From positions 1 to 64,000 of IMG/VR virus record IMGVR_UViG_3300040751_002080: a stretch of 64,000 nucleotides of DNA. One strand, written 5' to 3'. The DNA comes from a virus. The notes beneath the pieces were generated by a model. The model saw only the letters and a program-made list of their open reading frames with translations, did not search any database and was not told the DNA's origin. The translations under genes were made by a program, and so were the position numbers. Shown here piece after piece: positions 1-8,614 of this stretch; positions within the stretch are counted from its first letter, which is position 1, and the number at the start of each line of letters is the position of its first letter.

Positions 1-2
1 GT

Positions 3-806
3 ACTCAAGCAGGCATTCTAGCAAACAATCCGCTAGGATACGCACTACACAACACATACATTGCTCCAGTTATTAGCAAACCATCACTTGCTACTATTAG
101 AAGCATATTCCAAGATGGCAACACACCAGCACAAGACGATCCAAGTCTAGCAGGTGTATCAGGATATGTTGTAAGTAACGGAAGTACGCAGGACCCTGAA
201 TACAACAATGGACCGCTTATTAGCAATGGAGAAGTTGCATATAAAACAATCAACATTGGTGCATTAGATGATGATCATGCTGTTGGTGCAAAAGAACGCA
301 AAGTTGGATATAGCGACAGAGGCAATGGTATAGACTTGTATGCACCTGCAGATGGAATATTATCAGCAAATAAAAGCTATACTCCAGAAGGCGACTATCC
401 TGCTGTATATTCTGGATTTACTGCCAACAGCGGTAGTGGTTCAGGAGTACCCGAGGATACAGGATTTAGTGGTACAAGTGCAGCATGTCCATGTGCAGCT
501 GGATTTATTTCTACATTGGTACAGTTTAATAGAAACTGGACATATGCAGATATTAAAACATATATTTCAAACATGCCAGGACAAACAACTGGCAACTTTT
601 ATTATGGAACCGAATCAACAACTGCAACCGAGGCTAACTGGACTGACTATCCTAGTATAGAAACTGATGAAGCACCAAAGGTTATATACCAAGATGCAAC
701 ACAGTTTACTCAAACAGTATTTCCAAAGCGTAAAAGTACTATGAAGTCAGGCTTGCGTACTAGCGGTGTACAAATAAACTATATACAAAAATGGGATAGA
801 GGTTGA
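3..806 (+). CDS. Subtilisin-like serine protease (S8 family), 3' part
   Basis: The frame is open from the left edge of the window, so the start and the catalytic Asp/His region lie outside. The visible 267 residues include the subtilase motif GTSAACPCAAG with the catalytic Ser codon at 477-479. Before it comes the usual substrate-cleft stretch, IGALDDD, then YSDRGNGIDLYAPADG, the familiar 'sNxGxxVDLyAPG' of subtilases. The last 80 or so residues are not part of the protease fold and end in a basic tail (KWDRG). Family knowledge: S8 enzymes are endopeptidases, and in phages they may mature structural proteins or cut host proteins. The sequence does not tell which. The stop codon lies inside the -35 hexamer of the promoter of the next gene. 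Fold call is firm; role is open. Confidence 0.85.
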   Translation, partial: TQAGILANNPLGYALHNTYIAPVISKPSLATIRSIFQDGNTPAQDDPSLAGVSGYVVSNGSTQDPEYNNGPLISNGEVAYKTINIGALDDDHAVGAKERKVGYSDRGNGIDLYAPADGILSANKSYTPEGDYPAVYSGFTANSGSGSGVPEDTGFSGTSAACPCAAGFISTLVQFNRNWTYADIKTYISNMPGQTTGNFYYGTESTTATEANWTDYPSIETDEAPKVIYQDATQFTQTVFPKRKSTMKSGLRTSGVQINYIQKWDRG

Positions 807-831
807 CACTTCTTCCATAACATTATATAAT
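803..831 (+). promoter_or_regulatory. Consensus sigma70-type promoter, apparently leaderless
   Basis: TTGACA (803-808), a 17-base spacer and TATAAT (826-831) match the bacterial consensus exactly. The ATG of the next gene begins at 838, six bases after the -10 box, which is where RNA polymerase would start. The transcript would therefore begin at the start codon with no ribosome-binding site. The -35 box overlaps the stop of the protease gene. Confidence 0.8.
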
Positions 832-837
832 GATATT

Positions 838-1725
838 ATGTTTGAATATACAAAAAATAATCATGTAGATTGTGGATTTACATGCGACAACGACTTTTAT
901 TTTAATCACGGAACTGTAAGTTCATATGGATCGTGGAGAGATGAATGCAAATCTACAGCACAGCAACTTTATGATTTACATGGTAACAAACTTGTTTTAT
1001 TATTAAGTGGTGGACTTGATAGCGAAGTAATGCTGCATAGTTTTATTGCATGTGGTATAACTCCTAGAGTATCTATATTTAGATATGAGCGTAACCTTAA
1101 CTTACACGATATAAACTATGCATTAAGAATGTGTGCAGCTAGAGGCATTTCCCCTGATATTATTGACATCAACGTTGAAAACTTTTATAAAACACAGTTA
1201 ATAGATTTTGCACAAGTTACACGTTGTAGTAGTCCTCAACTAAACTTGTATTATTATTTTGCTAACCGTTTGGATGGTATACCTGTATTTGGCGCTGGTG
1301 AAAACTATTTGATACGACAAATAGGAGAAAAACGTGTATACGATTGCGAAGAAGCAAGAGTTGCTACACTGTATACATATTTCCGTGATATACAAAGAGA
1401 ATGTATTCCTAGTTTTTTTCAATATACACCAGAAACTATGATAAGTTACTTACAAAAAGAAAGTGTATATCGTTGGGTAGAAACAGCTTTCAAAGATCGA
1501 TATATAAACAGTAAAAAGATTAAACCAAGTATTATTGCTGAAGATTTTGATATTGAACCTAGAGGCAAACTTACTGGCTTTGAACTAATGATGGATTTAG
1601 ATAAAGAATACAGAGACAAGTTATTAGCATTAAACTTAGGTGACAGCGGCGAACAACTAATACCGTTTGAAGAATATATTCCAATGTTTGGTGTAGAGCT
1701 ATTGAGACCAATAAAATATGAATAA
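838..1725 (+). CDS. PP-loop ATPase (asparagine-synthase-like)
   Basis: The protein (295 residues) has a clear PP-loop, SGGLDS, at residues 57-62 at the end of a hydrophobic strand. This is the ATP-pyrophosphatase signature of asparagine synthetase, NAD synthetase, GuaA and QueC, which adenylate a carboxylate or carbonyl before attack by ammonia or another nucleophile. A later GAGENYLIRQ segment and a PSFFQYTPE segment resemble the substrate side of the asparagine synthase C-terminal domain. There is no glutaminase domain and no C-terminal zinc-type cysteine cluster, so it differs from the four QueC-like paralogs of the minus-strand island. It is the first gene after a consensus promoter and overlaps the SET-domain gene by 8 bases, so the two are probably co-expressed. 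Substrate unknown. Confidence 0.75.
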   Translation: MFEYTKNNHVDCGFTCDNDFYFNHGTVSSYGSWRDECKSTAQQLYDLHGNKLVLLLSGGLDSEVMLHSFIACGITPRVSIFRYERNLNLHDINYALRMCAARGISPDIIDINVENFYKTQLIDFAQVTRCSSPQLNLYYYFANRLDGIPVFGAGENYLIRQIGEKRVYDCEEARVATLYTYFRDIQRECIPSFFQYTPETMISYLQKESVYRWVETAFKDRYINSKKIKPSIIAEDFDIEPRGKLTGFELMMDLDKEYRDKLLALNLGDSGEQLIPFEEYIPMFGVELLRPIKYE

Positions 1726-2257
1726 ACATGATCTAATCAAGTATTTAAATGAACACGAAATAAGTTTAGGGTTAACTAGTAATACCAGCGAACTACGCTT
1801 TATCAATAATACATTCGGGCATGGTAAGTTTGCTACTGAGAATATCAAAGAAGGTGATATCATTTATCGTGTTGGTGGTATGTGGTTAACTGAAAAAGAA
1901 AAAACTATATACAAAGAAGATTATTTTCATTTAGTTGATAACGCATGGCATTTTCAAGGTGGACTAAAATACTGGCTTAATGGATGTCATAATCATAGTT
2001 GCAACCCTACAGCATATTTACAAGAAAACTTAATCATTGCATTGCGTGATATTAAACAAGATGAACAAATAACTGTAGATTATGCCGGGTTTATTGATCA
2101 CGATTATACTATTATTGATAAATGCTGCTGCGGCGCAGAACAATGTCGGAAACATATAACTGGCAAGGATTGGTTAATACACCAACTACCAGAAATATAC
2201 AACTATCGTGTTAGTGGTACTATTTTGACAAAGTGGCTACAAGATCAAAAAATCTAG
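1718..2257 (+). CDS. SET-domain protein methyltransferase
   Basis: A protein of 179 residues carrying the landmark motifs of SET-domain lysine methyltransferases in order: a GHGKFAT segment near residue 34 (SAM-binding GxGxfA type), the NHSCNPTAYL motif near residue 91, the ALRDIKQDEQITVDY motif near residues 108-122, and a cysteine-rich post-SET-like tail (CCCGAEQCRKHI). Family knowledge: SET enzymes transfer a methyl group from SAM to lysine side chains of proteins; the post-SET cysteines bind zinc and complete the lysine channel. The target is unknown and could be a host ribosomal or nucleoid protein or a phage protein. It starts inside the end of the PP-loop gene (8-base overlap), and its 3' end overlaps the convergent aminotransferase gene by 38 bases. 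Confidence 0.85.
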   Translation: MNKHDLIKYLNEHEISLGLTSNTSELRFINNTFGHGKFATENIKEGDIIYRVGGMWLTEKEKTIYKEDYFHLVDNAWHFQGGLKYWLNGCHNHSCNPTAYLQENLIIALRDIKQDEQITVDYAGFIDHDYTIIDKCCCGAEQCRKHITGKDWLIHQLPEIYNYRVSGTILTKWLQDQKI

Positions 2258-3275
2258 TATAATCATTATGATCAGCAATAAACATAGGCAAAAATAATAG
2301 TGTGTTATTTGCTTGACGTATAAGATATCCTTGTTTTTGTAGTTCTCTACGTATGTATATTCCGTTTTCAACGTGAATACCAAACACTAATCCTTTGTTT
2401 GTATAATCTAAATTATGCTCATTTAACTGTTTACAAAATGCATTTTGCAAATCTACCAATTGATGTTTTATTTTTTCAACTTGTTTTATAGTTTGTAATA
2501 GTGCATGACTGCCTTGCGGATGACCGCTCATTGTATATCCGTGTGCAAATACTCTATCTGTATTTTTTATATATTCGCCTATATCTTTATTAACCAATGT
2601 TGCACTTAGCGGAAAAACTCCATTGGTTAATCCTTTACTAGCAATAAGAATATCTGGTTTGTAATCAAAACTATAGTCGCCTCTGCCAAGTGCAGTAACA
2701 GTTTCATCAAATATGATGCAGAATTTATACTGCTGTTTCAAGTTAAATAGTTGCTGTAATGTTTCCTTATCAAACTCTATAACACCATTTGTAATCATTA
2801 TAGGCTCTATAATAACTGCTGCTGTATTGCTGGTTACAGCGTCTAACAGCGCCTTGTAGCTGTTGTATACACTTGCTTGAGTGTTTGTACCATGATAACC
2901 TACACTGTATGCTAAAACGTCTTGTTTGCCTGTATAATATTTTGCAATGTATATAGACGTATCTATAGCATCACTTCCACTATGGCCAAAAAATACTCTA
3001 TCATACCCAAACCATTTACATATCTGTTCAGCAGCTAGTTCTGTTGTTTCAGTACTGCTCCAAAAATGCGTTGGGTAATAATGAAGATCGGTTGTAGGAG
3101 TATACATTGGATTATTGTATCCAAAGTTTACATTCCATAATCCACTATTACAATCAATATATGTCTTACCATCAGCGTTTGTTACAGTATCATTTTTTCC
3201 TGAAACAAAAACTTCTGGATTTGTAAATCTACTATGATTCGAATAAGAAAATATTTGTTTAGACATTGAACTCAT
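2220..3275 (-). CDS. Class III aminotransferase-like PLP enzyme
   Basis: The 351-residue protein keeps the main class III aminotransferase marks: HSGSDAID at 98-105 (phosphate cup), GYHG at 126-129, the FDE motif with the pyridine-binding Asp190, and SKGLTNG with the probable Schiff-base Lys214. Family members move an amino group between an amine (often the omega-amine of an amino acid or an amino sugar precursor) and a keto acid, or mutate glutamate-semialdehyde. At about 350 residues it is shorter than the usual 420-450, with a trimmed N-terminus. It is the last gene of the long minus-strand island and overlaps the oxygenase gene upstream by 17 bases. Its 3' end overlaps the convergent SET gene. 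Probable role: installing an amine on the pathway intermediate. Confidence 0.8.
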   Translation of the reverse strand: MSSMSKQIFSYSNHSRFTNPEVFVSGKNDTVTNADGKTYIDCNSGLWNVNFGYNNPMYTPTTDLHYYPTHFWSSTETTELAAEQICKWFGYDRVFFGHSGSDAIDTSIYIAKYYTGKQDVLAYSVGYHGTNTQASVYNSYKALLDAVTSNTAAVIIEPIMITNGVIEFDKETLQQLFNLKQQYKFCIIFDETVTALGRGDYSFDYKPDILIASKGLTNGVFPLSATLVNKDIGEYIKNTDRVFAHGYTMSGHPQGSHALLQTIKQVEKIKHQLVDLQNAFCKQLNEHNLDYTNKGLVFGIHVENGIYIRRELQKQGYLIRQANNTLLFLPMFIADHNDYTRFFDLVATLSK

Positions 3276-3882
3276 CTACTGTATATTCGACACAATCTGC
3301 TATTAAAAAGACACTTTCGTCTTGTTCAGTAATAATACTATGTGTAAATTTTGGATCAAAAAGAAAAGCATCGCCTTCTTTTAAACTTAAATCATTTCCG
3401 TTATAACGCCAATCTGTATGTGTAGTTTCTTTACTTATACACTGAACATAACGAATTGGACTATCTTTATCTACGTGCATTGGCAACTTATGAGGTCCTT
3501 TATGAATACTATACCACAAATACTTAAAATTGTATTTTGTACAAGTATTAACATATTTTTTATTATTTGCAATATCAAGATCAAAGCTATGTATTGTTAC
3601 ATTATTGTATAAGTCATCGTATATAATATTTCCAGTTTTATCCATATATATAGTTGTACTACCAACAGGCTGCTGCATACACCAGTTTTCCATTTTCCAT
3701 TCATTGCTAGATGTTGTCTGTGTTTCGATTACACTGTTGATTGGATTATATAAATTTATAATAATCCAATCGTTGATTACATGTTCAAGATCAGAATATA
3801 AGTTTTGATTTATTTGTTTTTTATATAACTTTTTAAAATACATAGTATCGAATAAAGGATCTACAAACTTTATGGTATTCAT
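3259..3882 (-). CDS. 2OG/Fe(II) oxygenase-like (aspartyl/asparaginyl hydroxylase type)
   Basis: A 207-residue protein with a candidate iron-binding facial triad: H136 and D138 in PMHVDKDSPIRY, and a distal H181 in FDPKFTHSI. The HxD followed a few residues later by an Arg (R144), and the GDAFLFDP turn before the distal His, fit the cupin-fold aspartyl/asparaginyl beta-hydroxylase group. A clear distal Arg for 2-oxoglutarate is not obvious, so activity is less certain than for the paralogs at 8592-9254 and 10421-10993. It overlaps the flanking genes by a few bases on both sides (cobalamin-type radical SAM upstream, aminotransferase downstream). Likely function: hydroxylation of a small molecule or peptide in the island's pathway. 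Confidence 0.65.
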   Translation of the reverse strand: MNTIKFVDPLFDTMYFKKLYKKQINQNLYSDLEHVINDWIIINLYNPINSVIETQTTSSNEWKMENWCMQQPVGSTTIYMDKTGNIIYDDLYNNVTIHSFDLDIANNKKYVNTCTKYNFKYLWYSIHKGPHKLPMHVDKDSPIRYVQCISKETTHTDWRYNGNDLSLKEGDAFLFDPKFTHSIITEQDESVFLIADCVEYTVDEFNV

Positions 3883-5645
3883 GTGTTGATGCTTTCTTTT
3901 TTACTCTTATACTTTTCTTCAATCGGATACATCCAGCTACTATTATAAGTTATATTTCCTGTAAGATCATTATTTTTCAATAACCCAAGATGATATTTTC
4001 CTATCCATTCAATATTTGATTTGTATACATAATCGGGCACAACTCCAGAACACAATGTTTTTGTAGCTTCATGATGATTTAATCCAAAGCTACGAAGCCT
4101 TGGGTATGCCCAAAAACTTACATTGTAGTCAGCATGTCTTTCAAATTGTGTGCGGGGATGATTTGACATCATGTCTTCCCATAGTAATGCAATCTCCTTA
4201 GCTTTAGGCAAATCCATAGTACCATGCCTCCAATAATATTCAGGGTTCCATTTTACTTCTTGTATATCAAACTTGCTAGGTTTTTCACTAAATGCATTAC
4301 TAGTCCGATTACCAGCATCTGATACAAAAAGTATCTCGTATTGTGCTTTGTCAATTATTTGTTGCTCAATCAGCCAGTTAGCAGTTTTCATTAAACTTTC
4401 TTCAGTTTCGCCAGGAAGCCCAATAATAAAGCTAGTAAGAATAAAAATTTCGTCGCCTGCTTTTTCACGCATCCATTCTAATATACCCTTGATTTTTTCG
4501 GGGTCTAATCCTTTCCCTGCTACTTTGCCGGCTGTACTATCTAATGTTTCAACTCCAAGAAACATACCTCTGCATCCCATGTCCAACATTTTATCTAGCA
4601 TCTGTGGAAACTTATGAAACATATCGGGCCTTGCATAAGACACCCATTCAATCTTAAACGGAAGACTACTTATAACATCATGCATCATATCAATTTTTGC
4701 CATACTGTCATTTACTGTATCATCAGTAAGTTGATATCCAGTTGTTCCAAAATGTTCGTAGTTATAAAGTAGTTCTTGTCTTAAACATTCGGGACTTTTT
4801 ATAACAGTCCCACTATGATCATAAAAACAAAACTTGCATCCAAATCTACAACCTTTTGATATTTCTAAAGGCAGCCATTCACCCGGTTGTACACTATCAT
4901 GAGGTGACCATTTTGTTTGTGTAACTATTGCACCTTTACCAGCTAATGCCGGTTCGTTGATAAATGTCACTCCGTCCTTTATTTTTACTTGTGCTGGATC
5001 TAATGTTCCATTCAGAAAGTCAACCATTGTTCTTTCGCTATACCCATGGAAAGCATAATCAATGTACTCTTGTAGTGCTTTAGGCAAAGACTTGCCTACC
5101 TTTCCATTTACAAAATGTTGTTTGTAAATCGTATCTACTAATGCGCCGCCAATTACTATTTTAGCATTAGGTGCTCGTCGTTTTAGTTCTGCAAACCAGT
5201 CGCAACATTCTTTATGGCTAAAGTGCCACAAGTTAAACTGACCTTGTGTAGGATTAAACGGATTGTTTAAAAATGTCAAACTTAATGCAACATACTCAGT
5301 ATCAGGAGTTACTATTTGTTCAAAAAAATCAAAAAAGTTATCTAGTTTAGTAAAATAATCAAACACTATTGCTTCGTATTCTGTATGTTCTCTAATATTA
5401 CTAGCTACACAATACGGACCCATATACCTAGACCAAAAGTTGTATTTGCTACTACCTAAATACTTTCCTCCTGTATAGTTAGTATTTTTAACTGTTATTT
5501 CCAATCCGCTTTCTTTTTTAATATCAGTAAATGCAGATTGATACATATCCTCTCGTTCAATTTCATTAAGGAAATGTGATCTAAACTTTGTGCCGCCAGT
5601 GCCCCTTACGTCATAGATATCGCTTAAAATTATTATTCTACTCAT
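3879..5645 (-). CDS. Radical SAM protein with cobalamin-binding-like N-domain
   Basis: This 588-residue protein has the radical SAM cluster motif CRFGCKFC at C266, C270 and C273, preceded by LEISKG, as in the cobalamin-dependent (class B) branch. Residues 1-250 form an alpha/beta region ending in AKIVIGG and a FHGYSER segment, the usual shape of a B12-binding Rossmann domain in this branch, although the base-off DxHxxG motif is absent. After the cluster come TGYQLTDDTVND and GVETLD, both typical of this family. Class B enzymes usually methylate unreactive carbons or catalyse radical rearrangements. It is one of three related proteins (with 5642-7165 and 11716-13140), overlaps its upstream neighbour by 4 bases, and is translated in the same operon. 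Confidence 0.88.
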   Translation of the reverse strand: MSRIIILSDIYDVRGTGGTKFRSHFLNEIEREDMYQSAFTDIKKESGLEITVKNTNYTGGKYLGSSKYNFWSRYMGPYCVASNIREHTEYEAIVFDYFTKLDNFFDFFEQIVTPDTEYVALSLTFLNNPFNPTQGQFNLWHFSHKECCDWFAELKRRAPNAKIVIGGALVDTIYKQHFVNGKVGKSLPKALQEYIDYAFHGYSERTMVDFLNGTLDPAQVKIKDGVTFINEPALAGKGAIVTQTKWSPHDSVQPGEWLPLEISKGCRFGCKFCFYDHSGTVIKSPECLRQELLYNYEHFGTTGYQLTDDTVNDSMAKIDMMHDVISSLPFKIEWVSYARPDMFHKFPQMLDKMLDMGCRGMFLGVETLDSTAGKVAGKGLDPEKIKGILEWMREKAGDEIFILTSFIIGLPGETEESLMKTANWLIEQQIIDKAQYEILFVSDAGNRTSNAFSEKPSKFDIQEVKWNPEYYWRHGTMDLPKAKEIALLWEDMMSNHPRTQFERHADYNVSFWAYPRLRSFGLNHHEATKTLCSGVVPDYVYKSNIEWIGKYHLGLLKNNDLTGNITYNSSWMYPIEEKYKSKKESINT

Positions 5646-7165
5646 AATAAGTTGTTTTTCCTTAAATATTCGTTTGCTAGTTTTTTATAGTTAGAGGCGT
5701 GTTGTTCAATCCATAATGTATTAGTTTTATCTGCACTAATAATCTCACTGTGTATAAACCTTAAGTTGCTGGCACGGCTGTATCCTAAATAAGATGTCAT
5801 AATGCGTTTTTGCCATGCGGACCCTTGTTGTGCTTGTTCAATAATATTTATCAAGTCTGACTTTGTCATATCGCCGTTTTGCCAATCTTCAACATATATA
5901 CCATTAGCGTTTTTTTCAAGTGTGACTGTATATCCATATTTTTCAGGATTGCGTTGTATTCTACTATAATCAATAGTGTATTCTTTGTTAGGATCATATC
6001 CACCGATATACAAAGGAGTTATCTCCCAAGCATCAAGCCATGGCTGTGTGCTAATCCAATCCACTAGTTCAATACAGCTAGACTTTGTTTCACCAGGCAA
6101 TCCTAGTATAAATCCACTGCCTTGTACTATACTATCTCCCCATGCGCTTTTACATTTCTCTAACGCACTTTCAATAATATGGCGCTTGGTTACTTTACCT
6201 ATGAGAGGTCCTACATGATCGGTAACTGTTTCTATTCCCCATTGTATACTGCGACAGCCACTTTCTTGTATCATACTAATCATTTCAGGTTTTTGGTATA
6301 ACAAATCAAGTCTGCCAAAACCACTCCATGTAATATCAAAGGGTAGGTTAGTGAATACATTATGTATCATGCTCATCTTTCGCATGTTTTCATTGAGCTG
6401 ATAATCTGTAATCATGTAGTGCTGTGTACCAAAACGTTCATAATTTTCTATTAGTACATCTCGCAAATGTGTTTCGTCTAATGTCCAACTGTTTACTGCT
6501 TTTTTAGGATAGTCACAAAATGCACAGTTAAAAGGACAACCTCTACTAATTTCCAATGGTAATGCCTCGTGTGGAAATATATAGTCGTCGTCGGCCCAAT
6601 GTATTTTACTATACTTGAATTCTTGCTCTGTTATACTGCCATAATCAAGTTCGGACTTTACGAAGTTAGTATCAGGAAACTGTTTCATAAGTCCTAGCAC
6701 ACTTTTGTCTGCCATGCCGCCGACCCATAAGTCTACCATTGGATATTTTTTTTGCAATGCACGTTTTTGTGCAACCTTTTGTCCGCCGACAACTATCTTT
6801 ATATTAGGATATTCAGTTTTTGCATTATCAAACCATTTGGCAACTTCTTCTGGAGCAAACGGAAAGTATACATTCCACATATTACTTTTACGTGTTCTGC
6901 TATCTGCACTCCAGTGTGTTTCCCAATCATCAGGTAGTAGTGTACTAAAATGTGTACTGCTAAATCCTAAAAACTTTGTTTGATTGCTTACATATAGATC
7001 TACTGCACGTTGAAAACGTTCTGCTGTGAAGTGACTAAAGAAATCTATAACTTTAACTTTATACCCTGATTCTCGTAGTCTACTGGCAACTGTATAGGCA
7101 CCTGCATCTCTGCCCCATCCTATACTACCGTTACATTCTGTAAATAGTACTACATCATAAATCAT
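5642..7165 (-). CDS. Radical SAM protein with cobalamin-binding-like N-domain
   Basis: The 507-residue protein carries CPFNCAFC (C210, C214, C217) after LEISRG, with a preceding Rossmann-like domain that includes SGYKVKVIDFF near residues 33-43, IKIVVGG at 122-128 and a DLWVGG segment. After the cluster come HYMITDYQLNEN and WGIETV, the same order as in the two paralogs. The domain layout is that of B12-type radical SAM enzymes, which often act as C- or P-methyltransferases; no DxHxxG is present. It overlaps the downstream paralog by 4 bases and the upstream GNAT gene by 4 bases. With 3879-5645 it forms a tandem pair that probably arose by duplication. Confidence 0.88.
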   Translation of the reverse strand: MIYDVVLFTECNGSIGWGRDAGAYTVASRLRESGYKVKVIDFFSHFTAERFQRAVDLYVSNQTKFLGFSSTHFSTLLPDDWETHWSADSRTRKSNMWNVYFPFAPEEVAKWFDNAKTEYPNIKIVVGGQKVAQKRALQKKYPMVDLWVGGMADKSVLGLMKQFPDTNFVKSELDYGSITEQEFKYSKIHWADDDYIFPHEALPLEISRGCPFNCAFCDYPKKAVNSWTLDETHLRDVLIENYERFGTQHYMITDYQLNENMRKMSMIHNVFTNLPFDITWSGFGRLDLLYQKPEMISMIQESGCRSIQWGIETVTDHVGPLIGKVTKRHIIESALEKCKSAWGDSIVQGSGFILGLPGETKSSCIELVDWISTQPWLDAWEITPLYIGGYDPNKEYTIDYSRIQRNPEKYGYTVTLEKNANGIYVEDWQNGDMTKSDLINIIEQAQQGSAWQKRIMTSYLGYSRASNLRFIHSEIISADKTNTLWIEQHASNYKKLANEYLRKNNLL

Positions 7166-7605
7166 ATTTCTTTAATCACATAACAGTTTTGTTCGCTAGT
7201 TTCAGTTTCAAAAAACTTGCTTACTTGTTCAAAGCCGGCATTTAAATAAGTTTTTAATGCAACTTTTCGTGGCAGGCTCCAACAATACTTTTTGTTTTCA
7301 TTTTTAGCTAGAGTTATAGTATGTTCTAACAAATATCTACCAATATTGTTGTGTCGATATTCGGGCATTACATACAATCCTCTGCTTCTATAATGTACTT
7401 TACTTGTTGAATGGCCACTGTTTACTCCTACTATCTTATCATCGAGAATATAACCAAAAAATGTAGGCTTATAGTTTTTATAAATATTATCATATGATGT
7501 ATCTTTATAACGCATATTACTCATAGGCAGTATATTATTTCGTTCAGGCCATAAAAACTCCTGCCAAACTTGATACACTTCATTATATGACAGCTCTTTA
7601 ATCAA
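7162..7605 (-). CDS. GNAT-family N-acetyltransferase
   Basis: A 147-residue, single-domain protein with the acetyl-CoA-binding core of the GNAT fold: a strand RGLYVMPEYR, then the pyrophosphate loop HNNIGRYLL (a variant of R/QxxGxG/A, here with N replacing the first Gly), and a late strand with LKTYLNAGFEQV, the common 'fY.k.GF' ending. GNAT enzymes transfer an acyl group from acyl-CoA to an amine, so it could acylate the amine set by one of the PLP enzymes. The start is TTG, chosen because a good GGGAGAT ribosome-binding site sits 8 bases upstream. It overlaps the ALDH-like gene by 4 bases. Confidence 0.75.
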   Translation of the reverse strand: MIKELSYNEVYQVWQEFLWPERNNILPMSNMRYKDTSYDNIYKNYKPTFFGYILDDKIVGVNSGHSTSKVHYRSRGLYVMPEYRHNNIGRYLLEHTITLAKNENKKYCWSLPRKVALKTYLNAGFEQVSKFFETETSEQNCYVIKEI

Positions 7606-8579
7606 TATTGATCTCCCACAACAATATGTTTGGGTACAAGATATTGATATATTTTAAAAAAACTTTGATTGAATGTATTGCCACTAGAAGCCATTCCGCT
7701 GTGTGGCATTTCAACTGGCACAGTTAATGGTTTATTTACAAAGATAGTTCCCCAACGTGCGTGTTCAACTACATAACGCTTGGTTGCTAAATCTTTGGTG
7801 TATAAATGCAATCCTAATCTATTAGGAAGTTGGTTTATTTGTTTTACAAGATCTTTGATATTTGTATATGTACTTACTGTTGCTGTTGGAGAAAAATGAT
7901 CTATATTTTTACACTCGCCATATTCAACACCGTCAATCGCCGTTACTGTGTCTAATAGAGACTCTGTAACAAAAATATGTTTAGGTGCTGTACAATCTGC
8001 TCCAAGATTATACTTAACACTCCATTCAAGATTTTCTAATATAAATGCCGAATTTCCATCGTTGACAACTGCTATACTTGCGCCGCCTACATCTGCATTT
8101 ACATCATGATGGTTTGATTTAAAATAATCTGCTGTTTTCTTACTGCCTGTTATATCAATAAAATCATAATCACGTAAATTTATATTGTTAACTATTTTTA
8201 CACTATTGTATTTGTTTTTCCAGTTATCTAGTATCCAAGGCAATGCACCTACATTATTATCATTTAGTTTAATATCAATAGTACATCCAGCTGCCAGTGC
8301 CGGTGCTATCTTCCATAATGCTATAACCAAAGGATAGTTCCACGGAACAACACCCAAACAATGTCCTTTTGATTCCCATCTCATACTACTAGTGCATGTC
8401 TTAAAGTATTCGTATTCAGGCACAGCTATTAGGTTTCGAGATGCGCCGGCATAATATCTGCAAATATCAACACTGATATTAACAAGTGCAGTTGGTTCGA
8501 GTTGTAGTATTTTTTGCTGATTATCTTCTATAAACTGTGCTAAGTCCAGAAGAATTGATTGCTTGTCTTGAGGTTTCAT
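7602..8579 (-). CDS. Shortened aldehyde dehydrogenase-like protein
   Basis: The 325-residue protein has the ALDH marks GVVPWNYPL (76-84), ALAAGC (95-99) with the cofactor-side Lys104, TGS (144-146), VGG (164-166) and the catalytic Cys196 in GADCTAPK. Family members oxidise an aldehyde to an acid, acyl-CoA or acyl phosphate using NAD(P). It is about 150 residues shorter than ordinary ALDHs. The usual general-base Glu of 'ELGG' is replaced (ADVGG), so it may act as an acyl-transferring or phosphorylating-type enzyme, or have lost hydrolysis. No ribosome-binding site precedes it; the start sits directly under a sigma70 promoter (8586-8614), suggesting leaderless translation. First gene of a transcript running to 2220. 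Confidence 0.8.
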   Translation of the reverse strand: MKPQDKQSILLDLAQFIEDNQQKILQLEPTALVNISVDICRYYAGASRNLIAVPEYEYFKTCTSSMRWESKGHCLGVVPWNYPLVIALWKIAPALAAGCTIDIKLNDNNVGALPWILDNWKNKYNSVKIVNNINLRDYDFIDITGSKKTADYFKSNHHDVNADVGGASIAVVNDGNSAFILENLEWSVKYNLGADCTAPKHIFVTESLLDTVTAIDGVEYGECKNIDHFSPTATVSTYTNIKDLVKQINQLPNRLGLHLYTKDLATKRYVVEHARWGTIFVNKPLTVPVEMPHSGMASSGNTFNQSFFKIYQYLVPKHIVVGDQY

Positions 8580-8585
8580 ATTATT

Positions 8586-8614
8586 ATTGTATTATAGAAA
8601 AACAGATTTGTCAA
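8586..8614 (-). promoter_or_regulatory. Sigma70-type promoter, apparently leaderless
   Basis: Reading the minus strand, TTGACA (8614-8609), a 17-base spacer and TACAAT (8591-8586) precede the ATG at 8579. Only six bases separate the -10 box from the start codon, and no purine-rich ribosome-binding site is present. The arrangement matches the promoters at 803-831, 14258-14286 and 40154-40182. The -35 box lies inside the end of the oxygenase gene at 8592. Confidence 0.65.

Noticed and set aside
837-1725. PP-loop protein as full asparagine synthetase
   Set aside because: There is no N-terminal glutaminase domain with a leading Cys, and the length (295) covers only the synthase part.
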